From: Candidatus Eremiobacter antarcticus
GTDB taxonomy: Bacteria; Vulcanimicrobiota; Vulcanimicrobiia; Eremiobacterales; Eremiobacteraceae
DNA length: 64,000 nt
Direction: 5' to 3'
Assembly (NCBI GenBank): GCA_003244105.1
Contig: QHBK01000008.1
Location: 62,001 to 126,000 of the forward strand
Under the pieces are notes generated by a model. It was not told the origin of the DNA and did not search any database. It was given only the letters and a program-made list of their open reading frames with translations. Positions 29,653 to 39,552 of this stretch are shown here, piece by piece (position 1 is the first letter of the stretch; every line of letters begins with the position of its first letter). Both the position numbers and the translations under genes were made by a program.

Positions 29653-30561
29653 TTACGCCTCGCGCAGCATATCCCAGGCGATTCTCGCGGCGCCCATGGC
29701 AGGCTCGACTGCCAGCCGCTGCACCGCGCACGGCCCGGTCTCTGCACATGCACGGCTCATCTCGGTGAGAAGGCGCGGCACCGCGTCGAAGGCCCCTCCC
29801 GAAAAGATGGCTGGCAACTCGTCGTTCGTGCGAATGTTCGAAGCGATCAGCGTGACCCCTGATGCGAGCAGCGCGCTTTCATCGTCGATGATGCGCCGGG
29901 CTGCGGGATCATGCTCTTCGTCGGCGTCTCCGACAAGATCGGCGAGCGCGGCGATGGCGGCCACATCGGGGGGCCAGACGTGCACGCGCTCGATGAGGTC
30001 CGCCACGCTCGCGCACTGAAGCGCCTTTGAGATGGCCATCGCTAAGGGGCCGCGCGTTTCTATTCCATCGAAAACTCTCGCTGTATGACGCACCGCCGCC
30101 ATCCCAAACGTGTAAGCGCCGGCTGCATCGCCGATCAGCGAGCCGTATCCGCCCGCGCGTCGACTTAGTCCCGAGGCGGATTCGCCGTACACGAGGCTCC
30201 CGGTTCCCGCGATGACCACAAGCGCCGGTCGCTTATCCGTCGCAGCTCGCAAAGCGATCTGAGCGTCATGACGCACGTCGACCGCAACGCCCGGCGGCAG
30301 CATCAGTTGGACGGCATTGCAAAGGCGGTCGCGGTCCGCGGCGCGACCTGCCCCAGCGGCGCCGACGCAGACGGCGCCGACGTCGGCATGCGGCCACAAC
30401 TCGTCGATGACGGTTCGCAGGTTCGCGAGCGCCTTCTCCTCGCCGACGGAGCGGACGTTGGCGCCGGCCCCTGTTGCTCGACGCAACACTTCACCGCGCT
30501 CGTCCACCAGCAGCCCGCGCGTCTTGCTTCCGCCGGCATCGAGTCCGATGACCGCCTTCAG
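29653..30561 (-). CDS. nagK: BadF/BadG-type amino-sugar kinase (N-acetylglucosamine/MurNAc kinase-like), CTG start
   Basis: About 302 residues of ASKHA fold. The phosphate-1 motif DAGGSKT (residues 8-14) is followed by CVGAAGAGR, DVRHDAQIAL, VVIAGTGSLVYG and RAGGYGSLIGDAAGAYT, as in GlcNAc kinases of the BadF family. No ATG, GTG or TTG precedes the DAGGSKT motif in frame; the first, GTG at 30507, would delete it. CTG at 30561 overlaps the anmK stop as CTGA and has GAGG 7 nt upstream, so I propose CTG as start. It would phosphorylate GlcNAc (or MurNAc) released by the upstream NagZ. Confidence 0.85.
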   Translation of the reverse strand: MKAVIGLDAGGSKTRGLLVDERGEVLRRATGAGANVRSVGEEKALANLRTVIDELWPHADVGAVCVGAAGAGRAADRDRLCNAVQLMLPPGVAVDVRHDAQIALRAATDKRPALVVIAGTGSLVYGESASGLSRRAGGYGSLIGDAAGAYTFGMAAVRHTARVFDGIETRGPLAMAISKALQCASVADLIERVHVWPPDVAAIAALADLVGDADEEHDPAARRIIDDESALLASGVTLIASNIRTNDELPAIFSGGAFDAVPRLLTEMSRACAETGPCAVQRLAVEPAMGAARIAWDMLREA

Positions 30562-31799
30562 GTCCAGACCTCGCGCATAAGCTTCTCGTAATTTCGACCG
30601 GGCACGATCTTGCCGAGGATAGGCGCTTGGCGCGCTCCGGTGACGGACGGAAGCGCGGCGGATCGGCCGCGCAGCGTTTGATAACCCAAGAGCGCAAACG
30701 CGATGGATTCCTTGGCGTCGCTCGGCAATCCGAACTCGTCGGAGGGTGTGATGAGCGAAGCGGTTCCCTTCGGCGAATCCGCATGGGCCAGCCGCTGCTC
30801 CAGCGTTTCGCCGAGCATCGCCAAAAGCGTGGCGTTATGAGATCCGCCCCCGCTCACGATGATTCTCTCGCACTTCGGCGGAACGGCAGCGGCGATCGTT
30901 TGCGCCGTCAAAGCCGTCAAGGTGGCTACGGTATCGTCCGCGCTGCAGCCGACTGCTTCAGCTTTGGCGAGCGCCTGATCACCAAACGCTGATCCGAAAA
31001 GCTCGTGGCCCGCGGTCTTCGGCGGGGTTTGATTGAAATACTCATGCGACAGCAGCCAGGCGAGCAGCTGCGCATTCACCCGTCCGCGGCGTGCGATCGC
31101 GCCATCGTCGTCAAATCCGTTCGAGCCCGGGTAGAGCATGCGGACCGCACGGTCGATCAGCATATTGCCCGGTCCTGTGTCGAACGCCAACACCTCGTCA
31201 GCTTTGCATGCCGTCGGCAGCACGGTGATATTCGCGATGCCTCCGATGTTCAGCGCGACGCGAAACTCGCGGTCGCTGACGAGCAGCGCGTGATCGAGAT
31301 AGGGGACCAAAGGCGCGCCAGCCCCGCCAGCCGCGACGTCGGCGACTCGAAAGTCAGCGACGCACGTGACGCCGGTGCGCTCGGCGATCACCGCGGGTTC
31401 GCCGATCTGCAGCGTCGAGCGGACGTATCCCCCGGTTGCTGAACCCTCGCCTTGCATCGAGTGATAAATCGTCTGCCCGTGCGAGGCGATGAGGTCCGGC
31501 GCTGCGTTCATCGCCGCTTGCGTTCCATGATGCCCGAGCAGCTGGCGCGCTGCGGCGGCGAATGCTTCTCCCACGGCAAAGTTCAGCTCGCACACTTCAC
31601 GCACGGTCTTCACCGGTACATCGGCCGGCGCGCTTGTTTCGAGCAGGTCGATGAGCGCTGCGCGCAGCGCAGGCTCATAAGGAACGGTGAGAAACGACTG
31701 CAGTTCGCACCGCGGCCGCTCGCGCTCTTCGCGGATTTCGACCAGAGCGGCGTCGATGCCGTCCATCGACGTCCCTGAGATCAAGCCCACGACGCGCAT
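30558..31799 (-). CDS. anmK: Anhydro-N-acetylmuramic acid kinase
   Basis: A 413-residue kinase. It opens with LISGTSMDGIDAAL (residues 6-19), the AnmK signature; IASHGQTIYH, LNIGGIANITVL, FDTGPGNMLID and IVSGGGSHN follow in order. It phosphorylates and opens 1,6-anhydroMurNAc to MurNAc 6-phosphate, the substrate of MurQ encoded 2 kb downstream. Its stop overlaps the kinase start (CTGA) and its ATG is 3 bp after the serine hydrolase stop, so the four genes 34492-29653 form one minus-strand operon. Confidence 0.95.
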   Translation of the reverse strand: MRVVGLISGTSMDGIDAALVEIREERERPRCELQSFLTVPYEPALRAALIDLLETSAPADVPVKTVREVCELNFAVGEAFAAAARQLLGHHGTQAAMNAAPDLIASHGQTIYHSMQGEGSATGGYVRSTLQIGEPAVIAERTGVTCVADFRVADVAAGGAGAPLVPYLDHALLVSDREFRVALNIGGIANITVLPTACKADEVLAFDTGPGNMLIDRAVRMLYPGSNGFDDDGAIARRGRVNAQLLAWLLSHEYFNQTPPKTAGHELFGSAFGDQALAKAEAVGCSADDTVATLTALTAQTIAAAVPPKCERIIVSGGGSHNATLLAMLGETLEQRLAHADSPKGTASLITPSDEFGLPSDAKESIAFALLGYQTLRGRSAALPSVTGARQAPILGKIVPGRNYEKLMREVWT

Positions 31800-31802
31800 C
31801 GG

Positions 31803-32906
31803 TCAGCTTGCGCGGTCAGAGCCATGCGCGATGTCAGCGAACACGGCATCGTGAACGGCCGCTCGCAGACGGCGGATCGGCTCCGGGTCTCGGCTAAAGT
31901 ACACCCTGTTGGTCAGAAACGCAACGGTCAGGCGATTGTCCGGATCGACCCACAAAGATGAGCCGGTAAACCCTGTATGGCCGAAAGAGTTCCAAGACAT
32001 TCGCGCCCCGCAAGAATGGTCGGTGCCGGATTTGAGCGCCCACGCCAGGCCTCGGCGCTCATCCACGCCGGATACCTGTTCACGTGTGGCCTCATGCGCC
32101 GTCGGGCGCATGAGCACGTACCGTAATGCGACGCAGCCGGAGAGCCGGTACATCTCGCCGAGCTCCGCGATGTCGTGCGCCGTCGCGAACATGCCCGCAT
32201 GGCCGCCGACCCCTCCCATCGCCCAGCTATTCTCGTCGTGGACTTCGCCGCAAAGCAAGCGCTTGCGCCAACCATCGCGTTCGGTGCAGACGATACGATT
32301 GTGTTGGAAAGGCGAAGGATGATAGGCGGCATCGGCCGCCCCGATTGGGACGGTCACCAACGCGGCAATGGCGTCCTCCAGAGGTTGGCCGGCGAGGCGC
32401 GCCACGGCTTCCCCCACGAGCATGAAGCCAAGGTCGCTGTAGACGATGCCGGTTCCGGGTGCAGAGGCGAGCGGCGTGGCACAGACCCGTTCGATGACGG
32501 CACGCGCGCCGTGCTCCTCGCGAAAGCTCACATGCGCCGGCAAACCGGATGTGTGCGTGAGCAGTTGGCGGAATGTGATGCAGCTCCGGCGCGTGTCGGC
32601 GCCTGCAAGCTCCGCAATCACTCCCGCCACCGGATCATCCAAGGCGACGGCCCGTTTGTCGACGAGCGACAAGAACGCGCTGCCGACGAACAGCTTCGTG
32701 AGAGAGGCGATGTCAAAGATGGAATCCGGCGTTGCGGCCGCGCCCTTGGGCGTGCGACGGCCAAAGCCGAATTCGCCCACGACGTTGCCGTCGCGGCGCA
32801 CGTGCAGCACGGCGGCCGAGCAAACGTTGCCGATGGATGACATGATCTGCTCGCGCGCAGCGCTCAACGTTCCGGAGACATTTCTGTCGCGGACGCCGGC
32901 TCTCAA
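31803..32906 (-). CDS. Beta-lactamase/penicillin-binding-protein-like serine hydrolase (class C fold)
   Basis: A 367-residue protein with the class C serine hydrolase triad of motifs: SLTK (68-71) with the nucleophile, YSDLG near residue 156 in place of YSN, and HTGFTG near the end in place of KTG. No clear signal peptide is seen, so it may be cytoplasmic. Coupling by TTGA to nagZ and 3 bp from anmK suggests action on murein fragments, for example as an amidase or esterase on muropeptides, rather than antibiotic resistance. The start is TTG at 32906 with GGAGG 4 nt upstream; ATG at 32843 would shorten it by 21 residues. Confidence 0.88.
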   Translation of the reverse strand: MRAGVRDRNVSGTLSAAREQIMSSIGNVCSAAVLHVRRDGNVVGEFGFGRRTPKGAAATPDSIFDIASLTKLFVGSAFLSLVDKRAVALDDPVAGVIAELAGADTRRSCITFRQLLTHTSGLPAHVSFREEHGARAVIERVCATPLASAPGTGIVYSDLGFMLVGEAVARLAGQPLEDAIAALVTVPIGAADAAYHPSPFQHNRIVCTERDGWRKRLLCGEVHDENSWAMGGVGGHAGMFATAHDIAELGEMYRLSGCVALRYVLMRPTAHEATREQVSGVDERRGLAWALKSGTDHSCGARMSWNSFGHTGFTGSSLWVDPDNRLTVAFLTNRVYFSRDPEPIRRLRAAVHDAVFADIAHGSDRAS

Positions 32907-34492
32907 GCGACCTCCACCGGCAGCTTGCCGCGAGTACGAATAACGCCGAGCAGCGCTTCCGAAGCCGCCTGCAGAGCGAGCGGGTCGTCTCCATACGATG
33001 CCACCACCGTTGCGCTGCCCGGCAGCATCGATGCGTCATACGGCTCGCGGGCAGCAATGGCGATCAACGGCTTGCCCAGCAGCGCGAGGTCGCCCACCGC
33101 CCGAGCCTGGAGAGGATGCTGGCGCACCCGAGCGGTGATGGCGATGATCGATTGAGCGCTGCCCGCCGCCATCAACAGTTGCTTGTATTCGTGGCCGGCG
33201 GGATCGAAAGTCCGCACCTGTTCTTGCACTCGCGCGCCTGCTGCCGCCAGCGCCTTGCCGATGACCGTCTGATGCCGCGCGGCTTTGTCTTCCACAGGCG
33301 TGTGGCCGCCCGAGCAGAAGCGCACGACGAATACTCTGTCCCCGGCCTCGAAGCGAAGCGGCAGCAGCCCGTTCGGATCTCGTATGAGGGTGATCGCCTT
33401 GCGCGCGGCCTCGAGCGCTGCGCTTTGATGCGCCGCGCCGCCCACAGCCGTGAGTCCGTCCAGGTGCGCGGCCCTCCGATCGCCGGCCAAGCGCTGTTGC
33501 GCGCTGCAGCGAGCTCTCAGCGCATCGACGCGCGCCAAACTGCGGTCCACCTGTTCTCCGGTGACGCGACCGTCTTGCAAGGCGCGCTCGAGGCCATCGA
33601 CCGCGCGCCGCGCCTTGTCAGCGCCGTGAGAGAACAGAACAAGGTCCGCACCGGCCGCCACGGCCATGACCGCCGCCTCTTCGGCCGAGTAGGTCGCTGC
33701 GATCGCGTCCATCTCCATGCAATCCGTGCACACAACGCCGTCGAACCCAAGCTCCTCGCGCAAAACTCCGGTGAGCAGCGCGCGCGAGAGCGTGGCAGGA
33801 ACCGCTGCAGCATCGATTGCGCGCAACGTGATGTGAGCCGTCATGATCGCGTCAACGCCGCCTGCGATGGCAGCCGCGAACGGCACCAGCTCGAACTCCC
33901 GCAGCCGGTCGATGCCGTGATCGAGCGCCGGAAGCCCGACGTGGGAATCGACGAATGTGTCACCGTGGCCGGGAAAATGCTTGGCTGTCGCCGCCACGCC
34001 GGCACCGTGGAGGCCCCGAACGGCAGCGTTCACGTGGGCCGCAACTTCAGCCGGGCGAGAGCCGAAAGAGCGCACGCCGATCACGGGATTCTGCGGGTTG
34101 CTGTTGACATCCGCGACGGGCGCAAAGTCCCAGGAGACGCCGAGCGCCGCTAGCTCCTGGCCGATGATCCCGTACATCGCCTGCGTCACCGTCTCATCGG
34201 CTATCGCCCCGAGCGCCATCGCGGATGGGGTCGTGGTGCCGAAATCGGCCAAGCGAGAGACCGTGCCGCCTTCTTGATCGATGGCGATCAGGGGACCCAG
34301 CTCCTCCTGGTGCAGCTCGCGCAGAGCATCCGTAAGGCTGCGGGTCTGAGCAGCGGATCGCAGGTTGTGCTTAAAGAGGATCGCTCCGGCGAGGTTTTTC
34401 AGTTGCGAGAGCGTGTCGTCGTCGATATCGACGCCCGGGAAGCCGGTCATCACAAGACCACCCAGGCGTCCGGTCAACGAAGCGCTGAGCAC
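32903..34492 (-). CDS. nagZ: Beta-N-acetylglucosaminidase NagZ (GH3)
   Basis: A 529-residue GH3 enzyme. DQEGGTVSRL (72-81), KHFPGHGDT (171-179) and DSHVGLP (182-188, with the catalytic His) are NagZ hallmarks. VVCTDCMEMDAI holds the nucleophile Asp257. A C-terminal domain of about 170 residues, longer than in E. coli NagZ, resembles two-domain NagZ of Bacillus type. It removes GlcNAc from GlcNAc-anhydroMurNAc peptides. No signal peptide is apparent. The start is GTG at 34492 with a strong GGAGGAGA site. It leads the recycling operon and is divergent from the M16 protease gene. Confidence 0.94.
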   Translation of the reverse strand: MLSASLTGRLGGLVMTGFPGVDIDDDTLSQLKNLAGAILFKHNLRSAAQTRSLTDALRELHQEELGPLIAIDQEGGTVSRLADFGTTTPSAMALGAIADETVTQAMYGIIGQELAALGVSWDFAPVADVNSNPQNPVIGVRSFGSRPAEVAAHVNAAVRGLHGAGVAATAKHFPGHGDTFVDSHVGLPALDHGIDRLREFELVPFAAAIAGGVDAIMTAHITLRAIDAAAVPATLSRALLTGVLREELGFDGVVCTDCMEMDAIAATYSAEEAAVMAVAAGADLVLFSHGADKARRAVDGLERALQDGRVTGEQVDRSLARVDALRARCSAQQRLAGDRRAAHLDGLTAVGGAAHQSAALEAARKAITLIRDPNGLLPLRFEAGDRVFVVRFCSGGHTPVEDKAARHQTVIGKALAAAGARVQEQVRTFDPAGHEYKQLLMAAGSAQSIIAITARVRQHPLQARAVGDLALLGKPLIAIAAREPYDASMLPGSATVVASYGDDPLALQAASEALLGVIRTRGKLPVEVA

Positions 34493-34519
34493 CCTTCTCC
34501 TCCTTGGGTTACTTTTCGC

Positions 34520-34535
34520 GAGCTGTCATCAGCTC
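34520..34535. promoter_or_regulatory. Inverted repeat in the nagZ/M16 divergent promoter region
   Basis: GAGCTG-TCAT-CAGCTC, two perfect 6-bp arms around 4 bases, lies 27 bp before nagZ and 67 bp before the M16 gene. A second smaller dyad, TGCTC-GTAA-GAGCA, is at 34560-34573. Either could be an operator; the second may also fold in the M16 leader RNA. Confidence 0.35.
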
Positions 34536-34602
34536 AGCCAAAGGGAACCGGCGACAGCCTGCTCGTAAGAGCAAGGTTCTACCACTTGTTGGAAAGGTTT
34601 TC

Positions 34603-37269
34603 ATGCGATTCATCGACCGGCTTGCCTGCACCGCCCTTTGTTCGCTCGCACTGCTGGCGATCAGCGTCCGCGCTGCGGCGGATGAAGACGTCACGCGGGC
34701 CACGCTTCCCAATGGGCTGCGTGTCGTGATTGTGCGGGATGCGTTGGCGCCCGTCGTGTCGACCGAGATGACCTACCTTGCCGGTTCTGATGAAGCGCCG
34801 CGAGGATTCCCGGGCATGGCGCACGCCCAAGAGCACATGATGTTTCGCAGCAGCAAGGGCCTTTCCACCGCGCAGCTGGCGGACATCTCCGCCGCCATCG
34901 GCGGCGACATGAACGCGCAGACCGAAAACACGGTCACGCGCTACTTCTACACCGTGCCTGCCAACCGGCTGGATATCGCGCTGCACATCGAAGCCATCCG
35001 CATGCGCGGAGCATTGGACACGCAGGCCGATTGGTCGGAAGAGCGCGGCGCCATCGAGCAAGAGGTCGCGCAAGACCTATCCAACCCGTTCTACCGCTTT
35101 TTCTCGACGGCTCTCGGCGACATCTATAAGGGCACACCGTACGAACACGATGCGCTCGGCACGCGTCCGTCGTTTCAGAAGACCACCGGCGCTGCGCTGA
35201 AGTCGTTTTACGACAAGTGGTATCACCCCAACAATGCGCTGCTCGTGATCGCGGGCGACGTCGATCCGGCAAGCGCGCTCGATCGCGTCAAGCGGTTGTT
35301 CTCAGGAATCCCCAAAGCGCCGCTGCCCGCGCGCATGCCCGTGCGGCTGCGGCCGTTGGCCCCGGCACGCATCGCCTTGGATACAGATTTTCCGTTCTCG
35401 CTGTCGCTCGTAGCCTATCGCATGCCCGGATACGAGAACGCGGACTGGGCCGCGGGTCAGGTGCTGCAGGACGTGCTCGCGAGCCGGCGCGGAGAGCTGT
35501 ATGCGCTTGGCGCGAGCGGCAAAGCATTGGCGGGCGGCTTCTTCCCCGGCTCGGGGCTGCCGAAATCAGCCGCCGGTTTTGCCTACGCCGCGGTCGCGCC
35601 GGGAAGCGATGCCTCAGCCGCGGTGAAGACGGTCAAGGATGTGGTCGCGGGCTACGTGGTGAGCGGCGTTCCGCAAGATCTGGTCGAGGCATCAAAGCGG
35701 CGGTTGCTGGCGCAAGCGGCCTTCAGCCGCAATTCGATTTCCGGGCTGGCGGATGCGTGGACGGAGGCGCTCGCAATCGAGGGCCGCTCCTCACCTCAAG
35801 ACGACGTGGCAGCGATTCAAAAAGTGACGAAAGCCGACGTCGACGCAGTGGCTCACCGCTACTTGCACAACGACAGTGCCGTTGTCGGCGTCCTGACTCC
35901 TAAGCCGTCGGGCAAAGCAGTGGCCGGGAAAGGCTTCGGCGGGGCCGAGTCTTTCGCACCGAAGGACACGAAGCCCACGACGCTGCCGGACTGGGCAAAA
36001 GAAGTGCTCGCAGACGTCAGCGTTCCCAAGTCCGACCTCAACCCTACTGAGAAGGTCCTCGCCAACGGCATCCATGTCATCGTGCAGCGCGAGACGATCA
36101 GTCCGACGGTGACCGTCGTGGGGCGGGTGAAATCCAACGCCGATCTCGAGGAGCCGCAAGGCAAGGAAGGTGTGAGCCTCGTGCTCGAGGGCTTGTTCTC
36201 TTACGGCACTCAGACGAAAGACCGGCTGGCGTTTCAAAAGGCGCTGGACGACATCGGCGCTCAGGAATCTGTCGGCAGCCGCTTCTCTCTTTCCGTGCTC
36301 TCCTCGCATTTCGACGAAGGCGTCCAGTTGCTGGCCGACAACGTCTTGCATCCTGCCTTGCCGCAGAGCGCATTCACCATCGTACGCACGCAGACGAGCC
36401 AAGCGTTGAGCGGCGAGCTGCAAAGCCCCGAGTATCTGGCGCAGCGCGCCCTCAACGGCGCATTGTATCCCAAGGGCGATCCCGTGCAGCGCGAGGCCAC
36501 GCCCGCAGGGGTGACCGCGCTCAGCGTAGATGACGTCAAAGCGTACTACGCGCGCGCGTTCCGCCCCGACCTCACGACTATCGTGGTGATCGGCGACGTG
36601 ACCGCAGAGCAAGCGCAGGCGAGCGTCGCAAAGTGGTTCAGCGCATGGTCGTCCACCGGTGACCGGCCGCAAACGGATTTGCCGCCCGTGCCGCTCAATC
36701 AGCCGGCAGCGTCAAACGTCCCCAACAGCTCGCGAGTGCAGGATGCCGTGCAAATGGCCGAGACGCTCGCGCTTTCCCGCTCCGACCCTGACTATTACGC
36801 ACTGCAAGTCGGCGACCACGTTTTGGGCGGAGCTTTCTACGCGACGCGGCTCTATCGCGACGTCCGGCAGCAGGAAGGCTTGGCCTATTACGTCGGCAAC
36901 CAGCTCAACGTCGGCAAGACTCGCGCGACCTACACGGTCACGTTCGGGTCGGACCCGGAGAAGGTGGGTAAGGTGCGCAGCATCATCCAACGAGATCTTC
37001 GGGCCATGCAAACGGCTCCGGTGACCGCAAACGAATTGCGGCTGGCAAAGGCGTTGCTCTTGCAAGAGATCCCGCTGAGCGAGTCAAGCGAAGACAGCAT
37101 CGCCTCCGGCCTCCTGTCTGCATCGATCGACGGGCTGCCTTTGAACGAGCCCGAGCTGGCCGCTCGCCGCTATGCCTCGGTGACGGCCGAGCAGATACAA
37201 GCCGCTTTTGCGAAGTGGATCCGCCCCGATGGCTTTGTCGAAGTCGTGCAAGGCCCGCAACCGCACTAG
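34603..37269 (+). CDS. M16 family zinc metallopeptidase (pitrilysin-like), exported
   Basis: An 888-residue protein with a signal peptide (about 1-25, ending VRAAA). It carries two M16 halves. In the first, HAQEH (74-78) is the inverted zinc motif and Glu154, 76 residues on, the third ligand. The second half (from about 470, ANGIHVIVQRETISPTV) lacks HxxEH, as usual for the inactive partner. It should degrade peptides in the periplasm. ATG at 34603 has GGAAAGG 5 nt upstream; a longer open frame to 34504 would bury the signal peptide. It converges on the thiolase gene with a 4-nt overlap. Confidence 0.92.
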   Translation: MRFIDRLACTALCSLALLAISVRAAADEDVTRATLPNGLRVVIVRDALAPVVSTEMTYLAGSDEAPRGFPGMAHAQEHMMFRSSKGLSTAQLADISAAIGGDMNAQTENTVTRYFYTVPANRLDIALHIEAIRMRGALDTQADWSEERGAIEQEVAQDLSNPFYRFFSTALGDIYKGTPYEHDALGTRPSFQKTTGAALKSFYDKWYHPNNALLVIAGDVDPASALDRVKRLFSGIPKAPLPARMPVRLRPLAPARIALDTDFPFSLSLVAYRMPGYENADWAAGQVLQDVLASRRGELYALGASGKALAGGFFPGSGLPKSAAGFAYAAVAPGSDASAAVKTVKDVVAGYVVSGVPQDLVEASKRRLLAQAAFSRNSISGLADAWTEALAIEGRSSPQDDVAAIQKVTKADVDAVAHRYLHNDSAVVGVLTPKPSGKAVAGKGFGGAESFAPKDTKPTTLPDWAKEVLADVSVPKSDLNPTEKVLANGIHVIVQRETISPTVTVVGRVKSNADLEEPQGKEGVSLVLEGLFSYGTQTKDRLAFQKALDDIGAQESVGSRFSLSVLSSHFDEGVQLLADNVLHPALPQSAFTIVRTQTSQALSGELQSPEYLAQRALNGALYPKGDPVQREATPAGVTALSVDDVKAYYARAFRPDLTTIVVIGDVTAEQAQASVAKWFSAWSSTGDRPQTDLPPVPLNQPAASNVPNSSRVQDAVQMAETLALSRSDPDYYALQVGDHVLGGAFYATRLYRDVRQQEGLAYYVGNQLNVGKTRATYTVTFGSDPEKVGKVRSIIQRDLRAMQTAPVTANELRLAKALLLQEIPLSESSEDSIASGLLSASIDGLPLNEPELAARRYASVTAEQIQAAFAKWIRPDGFVEVVQGPQPH

Positions 37270-38471
37270 GAGGTCGCGGTGTTGAGCCGCTCGACGGCCA
37301 GCGCGGTCGATCCGCCGGTGCCGTGACAGAGCGAAGCGAGACCATACGTCGCATCGCGCTCTTCCAGCGCGTTGAGCAGGGTCACGATGAGTCGCGCGCC
37401 CGAAGCGCCGATGGGATGCCCAAGTGCGATCGCGCCGCCATGGACGTTGAGACGTTCGCGGCTCACGCCGAGCTGGCGTTCGAACAACGCGTTGCTGAGC
37501 GCGAACGCTTCGTTGTTCTCGAACAAGTCGAAGTCGTCCAAATCCATGGACAGCTTTTGCAGCAGCTTCTTCACCGCGGGAATGGGCGCTTCGGCGAAAC
37601 GCCAGGTCGGACCGGCGCTCCAGGAAGCGCCTAGGATCTTCGCCAGCGGCCTGAGGCCGTGCTTAGCAACAGCTGATTCGCCGGCCAGCACAACGGCTGC
37701 GGCGCCGTCGGATATCTGGCTCGAATTGCCGGCGGTCAAGACACCATCTTTTGAGAAAGCCGGGCGAAGCGACGCAAGCGATTCCATGGTCGTATCCGGC
37801 CGCACGCCCTCATCTTGATCTACTTTTTCAGCGCCTCGCTTCGTCTTGACCTCGACGGCAGCGATCTCGCGCGCGAAGATCTCGCGGCTCGTGGCGTCGG
37901 CCGCTCGCGCGTGAGAGAGCACGGCCCACTCGTCAAGTTCATGGCGCCCAATCCCATACTCGCGCGCAAGGCGCTCGCTTTCCTGACCCATCGCTTCGCC
38001 GTTGGTGGGGTCGGTCAAGCCGTCATACAGGAGGACGTCGGTCATGGTCTCAGGCGCGCCCAAAAGCAGCTTGTATCCCCAACGCGCGCGCTGCGAGATC
38101 ATGAAACCGGTCTGAGTCATCGATTCGAAGCCGCCCGCAAGTACGAGGTCCGCATCGCCGAGCGCTACGACGTTGTTGGCATTCATCACACTCATCATGC
38201 CTGACGAGCAGACCATGTCCACCGCGTAGCCGTCCACCGTATCCGCTATGCCGGCCTTGAGCGCTGCCTGGCGCGGCAAGAGCTGCCCGTGCCCCGCGCG
38301 CAAGACGTTCCCGAAGACGTACAGATCGAGCTGCTCGCCGGAGACCCCGGCGCGTTCCAGCGCCGCGCGCATCACATGGGCTCCCAGCTCCACCGGAGTG
38401 AGATCTTTGAACATGCCGCCGAATCGTCCGATCGGGGTCCGCACGGCTGAGACGATCAACGCGCTCTGCAT
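37266..38471 (-). CDS. atoB: Acetyl-CoA acetyltransferase (thiolase)
   Basis: A 401-residue thiolase. Cys88 in VDMVCSSGMMS is the acyl-binding nucleophile; GGAIALGHPIGASGAR holds the catalytic His and SLCHGTGGSTALAVER the second Cys. The length and the Cys88 position fit biosynthetic/acetoacetyl-CoA thiolases. It would cleave or form acetoacetyl-CoA, compatible with leucine degradation ending in acetoacetate at the left of the window, but it is monocistronic here. It starts at ATG 38471; the ABC operon upstream ends 62 bp away. Confidence 0.93.
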   Translation of the reverse strand: MQSALIVSAVRTPIGRFGGMFKDLTPVELGAHVMRAALERAGVSGEQLDLYVFGNVLRAGHGQLLPRQAALKAGIADTVDGYAVDMVCSSGMMSVMNANNVVALGDADLVLAGGFESMTQTGFMISQRARWGYKLLLGAPETMTDVLLYDGLTDPTNGEAMGQESERLAREYGIGRHELDEWAVLSHARAADATSREIFAREIAAVEVKTKRGAEKVDQDEGVRPDTTMESLASLRPAFSKDGVLTAGNSSQISDGAAAVVLAGESAVAKHGLRPLAKILGASWSAGPTWRFAEAPIPAVKKLLQKLSMDLDDFDLFENNEAFALSNALFERQLGVSRERLNVHGGAIALGHPIGASGARLIVTLLNALEERDATYGLASLCHGTGGSTALAVERLNTATS

Positions 38472-38532
38472 GAGGTGCGGCGACTTCCAACGTTTTCAAC
38501 GGGGGACCTTCGGATTTGCGCGGCGTGCAGTT

Positions 38533-39549
<1,017 letters not shown>

Positions 39550-39552
39550 AGG

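Noticed and set aside
30507-30509. GTG at 30507 as start of the amino-sugar kinase
   Set aside because: It would remove the DAGGSKT phosphate-binding motif essential to the family.
31803-32906. Antibiotic-resistance beta-lactamase
   Set aside because: Motifs fit the broad class C serine hydrolase fold, no clear signal peptide, and the operon is for murein recycling; resistance is not supported.
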